Positions 17,326 through 27,476 of a stretch of 64,000 bases of DNA are shown here, in pieces. The notes under the pieces are model-generated. The model ran no database searches, was not told the DNA's origin, and saw nothing but the letters and a program-made list of their open reading frames with translations. The number at the start of each line of letters is the position of its first letter. The stretch's first letter is position 1. The DNA is from Bacteroidota bacterium. GTDB lineage: Bacteria; Bacteroidota; Bacteroidia; Cytophagales; Cyclobacteriaceae. The stretch is from contig JAJRQT010000065.1 in NCBI GenBank assembly GCA_024280115.1, positions 1 through 64,000 of the forward strand, given 5' to 3'. A program made the position numbers and the translations under genes.

Positions 17326-19570
17326 ATGGTATTTTAATATCAATCCAATCCGAAGATTTAGTTGTCAGATAGACATCATTGTATTGGTCATACTTCAAAT
17401 TGTCATAGATCATAGGAATGATATCTACTCCATCATTTGACATGAGCCCATATTTGCTATTTCTCGATGCGATCACAAAGCCATTATCAAGATCAATCAT
17501 ATCATCGAATTTTGGCAAAATTAGAAGTCGTCCTTTGTTACTGACCAAACCTTTTTTGTTGTCCTTAACAGTTATAAAACCACCGGTATTCAGACGGGAA
17601 AGGTTATCGTATTCGCAGTCAAGGGTGATTTGTCCCTTTGAATCTATAATGCCATATTTTCCTTTTCTCGAGACTTCACATACACCGCCCTGAAAATTAT
17701 AAACCGTATCATATCTAGGCTGAACAATCAAATCCTCTCTTTTATTGATATAACCCCAGCGCCCCAATATCTTAATAGGAGCCAGTCCTTCATTGTATTG
17801 ACCCACATTTTCATATTGATTAGATACTCTCAGTTTTCCATTAATATCCACAAATCCCCAACTACCATCGATTTTCACACCAATAAACTCTTCATCCATA
17901 TCATGTATCTCCTGGAAACGAGGGTCATTGGCAATCATGATTTTTCCGGATTTTGTTATGAAAGAATAACCCTTTTCCGACTTTGCGTAATATATGCTGT
18001 CATCCTGAAGCGTTGAAATTTCGTCAAATTCAGGTTGAATCACCCTTACTCCTTCCTCATCCAACAAGCCAAACTTTGAATCCAGGGTCTTTTCTAAATA
18101 ACGATCTCCATGTTTATAAAGGAAATATTCTGCCGTGAAATCCTTGGTATCAGGATAGAAGGCGACATAACTGCCATAAGGCGATCTAATTAGATATCGC
18201 AGTGGATCTACAATTTCAACATCTTTTTTTTGAGGTAGTATTTCCCAACTGCCATCAAGATTTAAAATCCCGTCTTCGCCAAGAAAATCAACTAAAAGCT
18301 TTCCTTCGGTATATTGAACAATTGAATCATATTTGCAAAAAATAAATTCTTTCCCAATACTATTCACAACGCCCCAGTATTTATCCCTTTTTGCCATAAA
18401 ATACGTATCACCAAGCCAGCCAATTTCATCATATACCTGATCTGTAATTACCTCACCAGAATTATTGATCATACTCCAGCCTCGCTTTCCAGCTCTTTTT
18501 GACTTCGCAATAAAAATACCCTTTTCAAATCTCACAGAATCATATAAAGGCTCCAGGAACAGGCTGCCATCAATATGAAGTACCCCATATTTCCCATCCT
18601 GTTTTACTGATATCCAATTGCCAAAATGTTCCTGAATGTCAAAATTAGAAAATGGCGTGAGAATTGAATCTGATTTGTGAATCAGAGCCTGGGCCTCTCC
18701 AACTCGGACTTTATAAAGCTCCACGCCTTTCGGAACTATATCATCGTACGCATAAGTTGCGCATAATTGATTTTTATTATCAAAGACCTGCCATTCCCGG
18801 AATTTTTGAGCTTTTATCTTTCCATTGGTAATCAGTATATCCTTATAAGTGGGCTTTATGATATATGCTCCAGCTTCATAAATTAAACCCTTTTTGCCAT
18901 TTTGAAAGGTTAGAATATTATCTTCATCGAATGTCTTAATACTATCTAATACAAAATCAGTCAACTTTTCACCATCCTGATTAAAGACGGCAATCTTATC
19001 ATTTTTTGAGATTCCGTATAAAGTCTTACCCGCGAGCTCAATTTTATCATATATGATTGGGACTACTGGCTTGCCCTTATCATTTAAAATACCATAAACA
19101 TACTTGTTATCTATAATTGAAGTTGCGATCAGATTTTCGTTTCTCACACGCAATTTTTCATATTGAAATGCAATTTCGGCTTTGCCCTTGGCATTGATTA
19201 CACCGTAAACAATGTTAGAATTGTACAGGAGCTTTTTTGATGCTACGATCCAGTTGTCATTAAAGCGTGTTAATGATGTATAAACCGGCTTGGTGATTTT
19301 CTCATTTTTAGTATTCAAAATACCCCATAAGCCGTTTTTCTTAAAACCTATTACATTTTCGAGTAGTTTGGTACCTCCATTGGTCCAGCCGAGATCTTCA
19401 TACTCAACAGGAATAATCACTCGTCCTTTTTTATTGACGAGCCCTTTTTTATGATTCTTTTCAATGATGGAATACTCTTCTTCACCTCCGGCGAAACTCT
19501 GGGGCTGAAAAATAAACAGCACTAAAAAAATTAGCAGCAGCTCTTTAAAAATATTATTTCCTATCCTCAC
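17324..19570 (-). CDS. Exported WG-repeat protein
   Basis: 748 aa. Signal peptide (hydrophobic core LLLIFLVLFIF, cleavage near SFAGG). The rest is about 14-16 copies of the WG beta-repeat of roughly 40-50 residues, each with a core like KKGLVNKKGRVIIPVEYEDL, KYGVLHIDGSLFLEPLYD or RWGYINKREDLIVQPRYD. The repeats are arranged as aromatic-Gly, D/N-x-x-G, hydrophobic, P/x-Y-D. No enzymatic domain and no T9SS C-terminal domain is visible. WG repeats are thought to form a beta-structure for binding; the ligand is unknown. Periplasm or outer membrane is likely. It shares a terminator region with pruA. Confidence 0.85.
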   Translation of the reverse strand: MRIGNNIFKELLLIFLVLFIFQPQSFAGGEEEYSIIEKNHKKGLVNKKGRVIIPVEYEDLGWTNGGTKLLENVIGFKKNGLWGILNTKNEKITKPVYTSLTRFNDNWIVASKKLLYNSNIVYGVINAKGKAEIAFQYEKLRVRNENLIATSIIDNKYVYGILNDKGKPVVPIIYDKIELAGKTLYGISKNDKIAVFNQDGEKLTDFVLDSIKTFDEDNILTFQNGKKGLIYEAGAYIIKPTYKDILITNGKIKAQKFREWQVFDNKNQLCATYAYDDIVPKGVELYKVRVGEAQALIHKSDSILTPFSNFDIQEHFGNWISVKQDGKYGVLHIDGSLFLEPLYDSVRFEKGIFIAKSKRAGKRGWSMINNSGEVITDQVYDEIGWLGDTYFMAKRDKYWGVVNSIGKEFIFCKYDSIVQYTEGKLLVDFLGEDGILNLDGSWEILPQKKDVEIVDPLRYLIRSPYGSYVAFYPDTKDFTAEYFLYKHGDRYLEKTLDSKFGLLDEEGVRVIQPEFDEISTLQDDSIYYAKSEKGYSFITKSGKIMIANDPRFQEIHDMDEEFIGVKIDGSWGFVDINGKLRVSNQYENVGQYNEGLAPIKILGRWGYINKREDLIVQPRYDTVYNFQGGVCEVSRKGKYGIIDSKGQITLDCEYDNLSRLNTGGFITVKDNKKGLVSNKGRLLILPKFDDMIDLDNGFVIASRNSKYGLMSNDGVDIIPMIYDNLKYDQYNDVYLTTKSSDWIDIKIP

Positions 19571-19651
19571 TTTATATTTATCGTCGCGATTTAATACTAA
19601 AAAATCTGTATAATCAAATACATTCGCAATGTAAAGGATTTTAGCTGATAA

Positions 19652-22600
19652 TTAACGCATAACCTGTATCCATCCATTACATCTGGTGTTTTTATCATTA
19701 AAAATGATTTCATAAAAGTAAACACCAGACGGTAGTTCTCCTGCCTGCCAGTTGTTTTGGTAATTCAGAGATTCAAATACCAATTTTCCCCAACGATTAT
19801 AAATGTGTAATGATATCTGGTCATCAGCAATAATTTCGAAATCATCATTTTTACCATCATTATTGGGAGAAAAGAAGTTTGGTATGAATGTTTTTACAGA
19901 TGTTATCTGGTCACTAAGCGAATTTGAACAAAATGATTCTCCTGAAGTTAGTGTGACTTTAAAAGAATCAACGGTGTCGGATACCTGATATTGATAGACA
20001 GGTTCCGAATCCTCTGAAATATTACCATCTCCAAAATCCCACAAAAACTTACTGGCATTTTCAGAATTATTTGTGAATTTAAAAATAGGTGTATCAAAGC
20101 AATCATACGTTTTTTCGTATTCAAAATTGGCAATTACTGTAGGGATTACTTTAATTTCGACCGAATCCTCTGCGAGACAGCCGTTTTTATCTTCAATTTT
20201 TACAGAATAAATGGTGGTGGAATCAGGAGTGGCAATCGGGTTTGAGCTATTGGGATTTTGAAGACTATTCTTTGGCATCCAATCGTAATTAACCCCTCCG
20301 CTAGCGTATAAAGCAATACTTTCACCACCACAAATCGAATCATCCGGAATAATACTAAAACTATAATCATGTACTGTGACAATGCCCCTGGCTTTGCTTT
20401 CCCGGATACAGGTATTGATGTCTGTAGCAGTAAGCACTACGGGATATGCTCCTGGATTTTCATAGGTAATTGTTATACTATCTTCCTGATCGGTGACGGT
20501 CCCTTCTCCAAATTCCCAGAGAAAATCTTCTCCACCCAGGCTTTCGTTCAAAAACACCAACGTAAGCGGATAACAGCCATCCCTGATCCCCCGATTGGTG
20601 AAATCTTCTGTATCCGTATTGAATTTTGCAAGCAATGAAGCGAGATCAAATTTGAAAGCCGCATTGTTGCAGTTAGGACTATTATTCGTTCCTGACCATA
20701 CATCAGGAGGCCAGGTTGGGAAACCACTGCTCCCTCCGCAACCTCCGCATACGGACTGATAAACAATGCCTTTTTTATCGAATCTGCTGGTGCCTCCATC
20801 AACATGGTCTCCCCTACCATTTGTCTCTCCAAAAAATGTCCCATACAATAATTGTTCGGCATCCTGAAGTAAAACCATCAAATAAAAGTCTGTACCATCG
20901 GTTTCCTTTTGAAAGGCATTTTCTGTCAATGGGAGGCCAAAAGTACTCCCGCCAATGTATCCAAATGCTGGATGGTTCAATACCCCACCCCAGCCACTGA
21001 TAAATATATTTTCACATTCATTTACTAAGAATGCAGTTGGTGAAATATCCGGAGACCTTGATCCTGAACCTATTACTGTAGAAAAATAAGTCGTGTCTAA
21101 ATCACTTCCTAATTTATGTATGAACTGACCACTGTTTGGATTGGAATAGACACCTTCAGTTACTAAATATTTTCCTTTGGTTTGGCCCAAAAGGTAAACA
21201 CCACCAGATGTATCCAACTCCAGAAAATATACCTGATCATATTCCGGGGTGCCGATATATGTACCTTTGAGTAATTCTGATCCGTCTCCGCGAATTTTCA
21301 CAACAATACCGTCAACATCATTGGCAAGGGGTTTTCCCGTTTTTATTGTACCTTCTGTCGTTGGAAAATCAACGCTATTTGTCCCGCCGGCGGCATAGGC
21401 ATTTCCTTCGTTATCGATTTTTATTGAAAACAGGGCATCGATCCCACTGCCACCAATAAACGTACTCCAGTACATATCCGACAAATCCTGATTGAATTTC
21501 ATAATAACCCCATCGTTACTGCCTCCTCCGTATGCCAATTGCGGCCCCTTGCTTATTGGAAAATCTTGTGAACTCGTATTTGATGCTACAAAAATATTGT
21601 CATCTTCATCCAGAATCACCTCTCCCCTGAACTGATCACCATAATTATTTGTAAGAGGCATCAATCTTTCAATAATACCATCATTATCCGTACCCCCTAT
21701 AAATGTTGCTCCATTTAGTGTACTGCCATCATTTCCCAAAATAGCCAGGAAAATATCTGAGCCATTTCTGAAGGATACTCCACCTACCAACCTGGGGTTT
21801 TGAACACCGGCAGTGTCATAAATAGGATATCCACCCATAAAACTCTTTTGAAATGAATTATCAGTCATAGGAAAATCCGGGGAGCTGGTTGTTCCATATA
21901 TCACCAATTCTCCCTTTTTATTGACAATGATGCTCTGTGGAGTTTCGGTAAAATCCCCCCCCAGATAGGTGGCCCATAGCAGTTTTTTACCGGTTGAATC
22001 ATATTTTAAAATACCCACATCCCATTCTCCGCCATGATCGCTCTGATACACTCCATTAGTGACCGGATAACCGACATTATTGACGATGCCTCCAGAGTAT
22101 AGGTTGCCTTCATCATCAAAAGTTGCTGTAAATCCCCAGTTGTCTGCTGCTGAGCCGGAGAAAGTAGAAAAAATCAATTCCGGATCGATGACCAATTTTT
22201 GGTGATCATCATATCCATCAGGTAGGTTAAAACCAATCCTGCTGTTTTCAAGTGTATATTCAGCGCGTACCGGAATTTTGCCCGAAGCTGTCTCGGAATA
22301 TGTTAGTGGTTCATTTTCGAAGAAATATCCGTGTACCGTTCCAACAACGAGTCTTCCATCATGGATTTTTAACTCATTTTGACCTTTATAATTCATTCTA
22401 ATTCCGGTTGGATCTGCACCGGGACTTACGATAAAATCATATTTCAACCCCTGATCATTGGAGTATATGACGAAATCGATTCCAATGTAGAGATTCTCAA
22501 TTACCACCGTTGTATAGGATTTTACCCCTGTAGCCCAATGCTCACTTTTATTACCTATAAAATAGTTCAGCTGCTCAGGAGATGACCCGGTGCCTTTCGT

Positions 22601-22924
22601 CAGTGACATTGAGCTGGCATTTTCAAAGCTTACCTCTATCGCATGAAAAAGCCTGGATAATTCCCTGCCACCTGATCTTAACGCCGGGGTATTTTTATCA
22701 AAATGCTCATTATGACCTTCTTTACCTTTTTGATAGAAAACATATTTAAGCTTGTTTTTCAAGACATAAATATCTCCTCCCGGAATCGAAGCCTTAAATT
22801 TCACATCCTGGTGCCACTGTCCCTTATTCTCTATAAATCTAGTGACCTTGGATCCATAGCTTGTAATGCTTATGGATAAAAAAAACAAAAAACATAAAAA
22901 TTGATGTTTGACCCGCCCTGCCAT
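19652..22924 (-). CDS. Secreted SBBP/PKD protein with T9SS type B sorting domain
   Basis: 1,090 aa from the ATG at 22924; a TTG at 22939 adds five residues before the signal peptide. After the signal peptide (cleaved near TSYGS) comes an N-terminal DUF7948-like domain (IENKGQWHQDVKFKA). It is followed by SBBP-type beta-propeller repeats with recurring WSTFIGGSGIDALFSI-like units, then Ig/PKD domains (FLWEFGEGTV, FLWDFGDGN). It ends in the gliding motility-associated C-terminal domain (FIPNFFSPNNDGKNDDF, IYNRWGKLVFES), the T9SS type B signal. Inference: exported by T9SS as a large surface or released protein, perhaps anchored through a PorP/SprF partner. No partner gene is adjacent. Confidence 0.92.
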   Translation of the reverse strand: MAGRVKHQFLCFLFFLSISITSYGSKVTRFIENKGQWHQDVKFKASIPGGDIYVLKNKLKYVFYQKGKEGHNEHFDKNTPALRSGGRELSRLFHAIEVSFENASSMSLTKGTGSSPEQLNYFIGNKSEHWATGVKSYTTVVIENLYIGIDFVIYSNDQGLKYDFIVSPGADPTGIRMNYKGQNELKIHDGRLVVGTVHGYFFENEPLTYSETASGKIPVRAEYTLENSRIGFNLPDGYDDHQKLVIDPELIFSTFSGSAADNWGFTATFDDEGNLYSGGIVNNVGYPVTNGVYQSDHGGEWDVGILKYDSTGKKLLWATYLGGDFTETPQSIIVNKKGELVIYGTTSSPDFPMTDNSFQKSFMGGYPIYDTAGVQNPRLVGGVSFRNGSDIFLAILGNDGSTLNGATFIGGTDNDGIIERLMPLTNNYGDQFRGEVILDEDDNIFVASNTSSQDFPISKGPQLAYGGGSNDGVIMKFNQDLSDMYWSTFIGGSGIDALFSIKIDNEGNAYAAGGTNSVDFPTTEGTIKTGKPLANDVDGIVVKIRGDGSELLKGTYIGTPEYDQVYFLELDTSGGVYLLGQTKGKYLVTEGVYSNPNSGQFIHKLGSDLDTTYFSTVIGSGSRSPDISPTAFLVNECENIFISGWGGVLNHPAFGYIGGSTFGLPLTENAFQKETDGTDFYLMVLLQDAEQLLYGTFFGETNGRGDHVDGGTSRFDKKGIVYQSVCGGCGGSSGFPTWPPDVWSGTNNSPNCNNAAFKFDLASLLAKFNTDTEDFTNRGIRDGCYPLTLVFLNESLGGEDFLWEFGEGTVTDQEDSITITYENPGAYPVVLTATDINTCIRESKARGIVTVHDYSFSIIPDDSICGGESIALYASGGVNYDWMPKNSLQNPNSSNPIATPDSTTIYSVKIEDKNGCLAEDSVEIKVIPTVIANFEYEKTYDCFDTPIFKFTNNSENASKFLWDFGDGNISEDSEPVYQYQVSDTVDSFKVTLTSGESFCSNSLSDQITSVKTFIPNFFSPNNDGKNDDFEIIADDQISLHIYNRWGKLVFESLNYQNNWQAGELPSGVYFYEIIFNDKNTRCNGWIQVMR

Positions 22925-23122
22925 CCGATTTAGTTGCAAATCACAAAATTATAATTTATTCCCATAGAATTGGTTATAAAACAGACAAGAAGTGAAAATT
23001 GCAGTTTGTATGTAAAGACAATTCTTCATTCATATTCGTTGCAAAATAAAAGTTCAGCAGCATATTAAAATTTTATTATTCATCTTTAAATGACTCTAAG
23101 TACTTATTAACCACCATTATTT

Positions 23123-23130
23123 TATATTTG
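23123..23130 (+). promoter_or_regulatory. Possible -7 box for the GT-C gene
   Basis: TATATTTG fits TAnnTTTG and lies 44 bases before the ATG at 23175. No -33 TTTG was found at the expected distance. Confidence 0.35.
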
Positions 23131-23174
23131 CCATTGTTTTTTACTGCTGTTATAAAATCAATTGAAGAATTCGG

Positions 23175-24821
23175 ATGACTTCAAAAATTTCAGATAACGA
23201 ACTGGCTCAAAAATTAAATTCTATCAATAAACTCGACAATTTTTTTTCGGGCAGAGATCAACTGATTTTGTGGTTAAGTTTCGCCCTCACCTTCGTTTTT
23301 GGATTGCTGTTGTTCGAACCAAAAGTATCTATCGGGGGCGATGATTCTATATATATCAACCGCGCCTTCAACTTTATTGATAAAGGTTCATTTCCTCTTT
23401 TTCAAGGACCGCTTTACCCTATGGTCATCGGGGTGATAATTTCTATTACAGGGATAAATTTAATCGTTTTAAAATTCTTTTCGCTATTATGTCTCCTGGG
23501 ACATCAATGGTTTACTTTCAGGCTCTTCAAGAACTACTTGTCTCCATTCTCGCTGTTTATCCTAATGCTTTTATTGAGCACCAGTTCAGCTATTATCTAT
23601 TACGGGAGTGCAACTTATAATGAAGCTTTTTATTTGGCCATTCAAAGTATATTTCTCTATCATTTCGATAAATCTTTTATTAGAAATTCAGAGGAGAGTC
23701 CGGCGTTTAAAAAGGACCTAAAGAATATTTTACTCAGTGGTTTTTTATTATTCCTATTAAGCATCACAAAAAATATAGGCCTGGTAGCTGTGATTGCAGT
23801 AATCATCTATTTTCTATTCACTAAAAACTGGAAAATAGCAACTTTAATGATTGCTGCATTTGTAGTCTTCACAATCTCCTTCAATTTCGTTAAGTCCTCC
23901 GTTTGGGAAATAAAAGAAGCACAGATATCCAACCAGGGGAGTACGTTATTATTAAAAAATCCGTACAAACCATCGGATGGCAATGACGATGCCTATGGTT
24001 TTTTAATGCGGCTCGTTGATAATAGTAAATCATATCTTGGGTATCATTTTGTCAATATTTTTGGCATGGCAAAAAAGGACGACTTTAGCGAAAGCCCCTT
24101 TGTGGCTTTTATTATTTATGCCTTGTTTATAAGCGGATTTTTTACGCTTTTTAAAAAATCGAGATTCTGGCTTTTTATTGGGTTATTTACCGGAATTTCA
24201 TTTATGGCCACTTTTATTGCACTTCAGGTATATTGGAATCAGGAGAGACTTATCGTTGCATTCACTCCGCTGTTATTGGTATATTTATTATATGTGCTTT
24301 ACTATTTATTCACAAATAAGATAAGAAAATATGCAAGCGTTTTCATCATTTTATTCATGATAGTAAGTGTTGCGAACTTGTATAGAACAATCACAAAAAT
24401 CCCGGGGCAAACTAAAGTGATTTCAAAATATATGAAAGGGGATAAATATTACGGATTCCCTGAAGATTGGGTAAATTATCTGAATATGGCCAAATGGGTC
24501 AATGATAATCTTCCTGAAGAAGCATATGTGGGCTGTCGAAAACCTGGAATGGCATTCATCTATAGCGGAGGCAAGGATTTTTATGGCATTTGGAAGGTAC
24601 CGACAAATGATGCAGAGGTATTGTATAGTAAATTGAAAGATGCCGGGGTTACTCATGTTATTTTGGCCAATATTCGCACCAATCCCGACGACCCGAATAG
24701 TCGAATCATCAATACAGTTAGAAGATATTTAAGTGCAATTAATAAGGCCTATCCGGGGAAATTAATATTGGTACATCAGCTAGAAGGCAAATGGCCTGTT
24801 TATCTTTACGAATTGCATTGA
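23175..24821 (+). CDS. GT-C / ArnT-PMT-like membrane glycosyltransferase
   Basis: 548 aa integral membrane protein with about 10-12 hydrophobic helices and a soluble C-terminal part (from about 430). The first periplasmic loop has GGDDSIYINRAF, an acidic DD pair followed by a conserved hydrophobic/aromatic stretch, as in GT39/GT83-type glycosyltransferases that use polyprenyl-phosphate sugars. It also has the typical LYPMVIG segment. It is likely to transfer a sugar from a lipid-phosphate donor to a glycan, lipid or protein on the outer face of the inner membrane. It starts a plus-strand set with the methyltransferase-GT2 fusion (27-base gap), whose GT2 half resembles dolichyl/polyprenyl-phosphate mannose synthases. 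Together they would make and use the lipid-linked sugar. Confidence 0.75.
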   Translation: MTSKISDNELAQKLNSINKLDNFFSGRDQLILWLSFALTFVFGLLLFEPKVSIGGDDSIYINRAFNFIDKGSFPLFQGPLYPMVIGVIISITGINLIVLKFFSLLCLLGHQWFTFRLFKNYLSPFSLFILMLLLSTSSAIIYYGSATYNEAFYLAIQSIFLYHFDKSFIRNSEESPAFKKDLKNILLSGFLLFLLSITKNIGLVAVIAVIIYFLFTKNWKIATLMIAAFVVFTISFNFVKSSVWEIKEAQISNQGSTLLLKNPYKPSDGNDDAYGFLMRLVDNSKSYLGYHFVNIFGMAKKDDFSESPFVAFIIYALFISGFFTLFKKSRFWLFIGLFTGISFMATFIALQVYWNQERLIVAFTPLLLVYLLYVLYYLFTNKIRKYASVFIILFMIVSVANLYRTITKIPGQTKVISKYMKGDKYYGFPEDWVNYLNMAKWVNDNLPEEAYVGCRKPGMAFIYSGGKDFYGIWKVPTNDAEVLYSKLKDAGVTHVILANIRTNPDDPNSRIINTVRRYLSAINKAYPGKLILVHQLEGKWPVYLYELH

Positions 24822-24848
24822 AAGGGCTTTAGATCATTAATCTTATAA

Positions 24849-26285
24849 GTGACAGAATCAGATATAAAAATTAAGAGTAAAAGAAGAAAAAGGTTTTTTG
24901 ATCATTTTGAAAACCTGGCTCCAAACCTTAAAAGGTACAGGAAGAGGTATGCCTATTTTTGGAATGGGATTGTCAGGTATTGTAATTATTTTATACATGA
25001 AGATGATTCTATCCTTGAAATAGGATGCGCTACGGGAGACATGCTGGCAAAATTGAAAGGGCGTAAAAAAGTTGGCATCGATTTTTCTCCAAAAATGATT
25101 AAGACTGCAAAAGCACAATATCCTGAAATCGATTTTTATGTTCAGGATGCCACAGAAATAGAGCTGAATACGAAATTCGATACCATAGTTTTATCTCATG
25201 TAACCGGTTATTTTGTTGATGTACTTAAGGTACTTGATTCCATAAAAAATGTTTGTCACCACAGGACAAGAATTATAATTAACTATTACAATTTTCTGTG
25301 GGAACCTGCGCTATTGGCCGGGGAGTTATTAGGGTTTAAGAAGAGAAGTCCGAAGCAAAACTGGCTTACGAAGAAAGACCTCCAAACATTTCTATACCTG
25401 TCAGGTTATGAAACTTATCGATCTGCCCGGCGCGTATTACTACCAATCAATATTCCGATTATTTCCTGGTTTCTGAATAAATTTATTGGCCGTCTGCCTT
25501 TGATCAATCACCTATGCCTGAACCAGTATGTATTTGCAAGACCGATAGGATATTTACCTCAAAGAGGATATTCTACAACCATTGTAATCCCGGCCAGAAA
25601 TGAAAGCGGAAATCTTGAAAATGCTTTAAATCGCATGCCGAACTTTGGTTCCAAACAAGAGATTATATTTGTTGAGGGTAATTCCACTGACGACACATGG
25701 GAGCAAATGCAAAAACTTCCGGAAATGTATCCTCAATGGAATATTAAGGTATATCAGCAAACAGGTAAAGGGAAAGGTGATGCGGTCAGACTTGGATTTT
25801 CCATGGCTACAGGGGATATTTTAATGATCCTCGATGCAGATCTTACAGTACCACCAGAGGATCTCCCATCATTTTATTTTGCGATCACAAATAATAAAGG
25901 TGAATTTATAAATGGTTCCAGGCTCGTATATCCTATGGAGAGAAATGCCATGAGATTGTTGAACCTTTTCGGAAATAAATTTTTCAGTATCATGTTTTCC
26001 TGGTTGTTGGAACAGCCCATCAAAGATACACTTTGTGGTACCAAGGTGATTTTCAAGAGTGACTATGAAAAGTTGATAAAAAACCGGGCCTTCTTTGGCG
26101 AGTTTGATCCGTTTGGGGATTTTGATTTAATTTTTGGTGCCTATAAGCTGAATCTGAAAATCATTGATTTACCGATCCGGTACCGGGAGCGCGTGTATGG
26201 AGACACAAATATCTCCAGGTTTCGTCACGGGCTTTTGTTGCTGAAAATGGTAGGGTATGCCGCCCGGAAAATTAAGTTTTATTAA
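24849..26285 (+). CDS. Fusion of a SAM methyltransferase and a GT2 glycosyltransferase
   Basis: 478 aa from a GTG. Residues 1-215 form a class I SAM-dependent methyltransferase: motif I is ILEIGCATGDML, with GIDFSPKMI after it and VQDATEIEL as the acidic binding site. Residues about 235-478 form a GT-A glycosyltransferase of the polyprenyl-phosphate mannose/glucose synthase kind: TIVIPARNESGNLENAL, EGNSTDDTW, the DxD-like ILDADLTV, and DTLCGTKVIF. No transmembrane helices are evident. Inference: a cytoplasmic enzyme that makes polyprenyl-phosphate sugar and methylates a linked substrate. It probably feeds the GT-C transferase encoded 27 bases upstream. The fusion is uncommon. Confidence 0.85.
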   Translation: MTESDIKIKSKRRKRFFDHFENLAPNLKRYRKRYAYFWNGIVRYCNYFIHEDDSILEIGCATGDMLAKLKGRKKVGIDFSPKMIKTAKAQYPEIDFYVQDATEIELNTKFDTIVLSHVTGYFVDVLKVLDSIKNVCHHRTRIIINYYNFLWEPALLAGELLGFKKRSPKQNWLTKKDLQTFLYLSGYETYRSARRVLLPINIPIISWFLNKFIGRLPLINHLCLNQYVFARPIGYLPQRGYSTTIVIPARNESGNLENALNRMPNFGSKQEIIFVEGNSTDDTWEQMQKLPEMYPQWNIKVYQQTGKGKGDAVRLGFSMATGDILMILDADLTVPPEDLPSFYFAITNNKGEFINGSRLVYPMERNAMRLLNLFGNKFFSIMFSWLLEQPIKDTLCGTKVIFKSDYEKLIKNRAFFGEFDPFGDFDLIFGAYKLNLKIIDLPIRYRERVYGDTNISRFRHGLLLLKMVGYAARKIKFY

Positions 26286-26508
26286 AAGCGAATGATTCAT
26301 GGAATTTTGATGATTTTTAGCTGAATACTCGAACAATTGAACAAAAGAATAACAGAACATTTGAATAGTGAAATAAAAGAGAAAGCTTGTGATTGAGAAA
26401 TTGAAATCGTTTGTAAGAACTCTCAAAACAGACTTCTCAATAAGATATTCGTTTTACCTGGAGATTGAAAATACTAATTTTAGATATTATAAATGAGCAA
26501 AAAGCCGC

Positions 26509-27378
26509 ATGAATTCCATCATTAGCAAACTGCCAATCACCAGGATTAAGCTATTTATTGCAAGGATATTATTTCATTTGGTAAAACCAATTTACGGAAC
26601 TCAAAAAAGAATTATTGAGCGTAGCGGGATCAAATTTGAAGTAGATATCACAGAAGGACTTGATCTCTCTTTGTTTCTATTTGGAAATTTTCAAAAACAT
26701 GTTTCAGAAAATAAATATATTGATTTTCCAGATGATGCAGTGATTTTTGATGTTGGGGCTAATGTTGGTATAATGTCGCTCCATTTTGCAAAGAAAGTTC
26801 AAAATGGAAAGGTATATGCTTTTGAACCCACACACTTTGCCTGGAAAAAACTTAAGCGAAATCTTAGTTTAAATCAGCATTTCTCTAAGGTTATTCAACT
26901 AATTCAAACCTTCGTTTCAAGTGAAGAAAAAAAACAAAGTGAAATTAAAGCATTTTCAAGCTGGAAAATAAACAAGGAAGTAGGCTCGGAACAACATCCC
27001 GTCCATGGAGGTAAGGCTATGTCAACAGAAGGTGTACCAACGACCACCATTGATGAATTTGTAAAAGAACAACAAATTGATCGCCTTGACTTCATCAAAA
27101 TAGATACCGATGGCCATGAGTTTGATGTGCTGTTGGGTGCAAGAAAAGCAATTGAAAGATTCAAACCGCAAATAATTTTTGAACTTGGACAATACGTAAT
27201 GGAAGAAAGAGGTATTGGATTCGTGGATTATGAGAGCTTTTTTAGTGAATTAAACTATACATTATCAAACGCCGCAAACAATAGAAAAATTACAAATGCG
27301 AACTATAAAAATTTGATCCCCGGGAAAGGAACTATTGATGTGTTGGCATTGCCATGTGAAAATAAAAGGAGTTTTTAA
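26509..27378 (+). CDS. FkbM-family methyltransferase
   Basis: 289 aa. The Rossmann motif I is VIFDVGANVGIMSL (about 83-96), with AFEPTHFAW as the ribose-binding acidic strand. The C-terminal half has the FkbM hallmark FIKIDTDGHEFDVLLGA and IIFELG. FkbM enzymes O-methylate sugars or polyketides; in this glycan-gene setting a sugar or surface polysaccharide is the likely target. The N-terminus has a modest hydrophobic stretch (LFIARILFHLVKP) that may be a membrane anchor. It is separated from the fusion gene by a 223-base spacer in which nothing else was seen. Confidence 0.85.
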   Translation: MNSIISKLPITRIKLFIARILFHLVKPIYGTQKRIIERSGIKFEVDITEGLDLSLFLFGNFQKHVSENKYIDFPDDAVIFDVGANVGIMSLHFAKKVQNGKVYAFEPTHFAWKKLKRNLSLNQHFSKVIQLIQTFVSSEEKKQSEIKAFSSWKINKEVGSEQHPVHGGKAMSTEGVPTTTIDEFVKEQQIDRLDFIKIDTDGHEFDVLLGARKAIERFKPQIIFELGQYVMEERGIGFVDYESFFSELNYTLSNAANNRKITNANYKNLIPGKGTIDVLALPCENKRSF

Positions 27379-27476
27379 TAATTAATTCGAGATTTTTTTA
27401 GTTTATGATACCTGGAGGTTTTATAATAATATTTATCGCTTATTAAATTTTTAATTTTAAAACTATCGCTTTTTTA

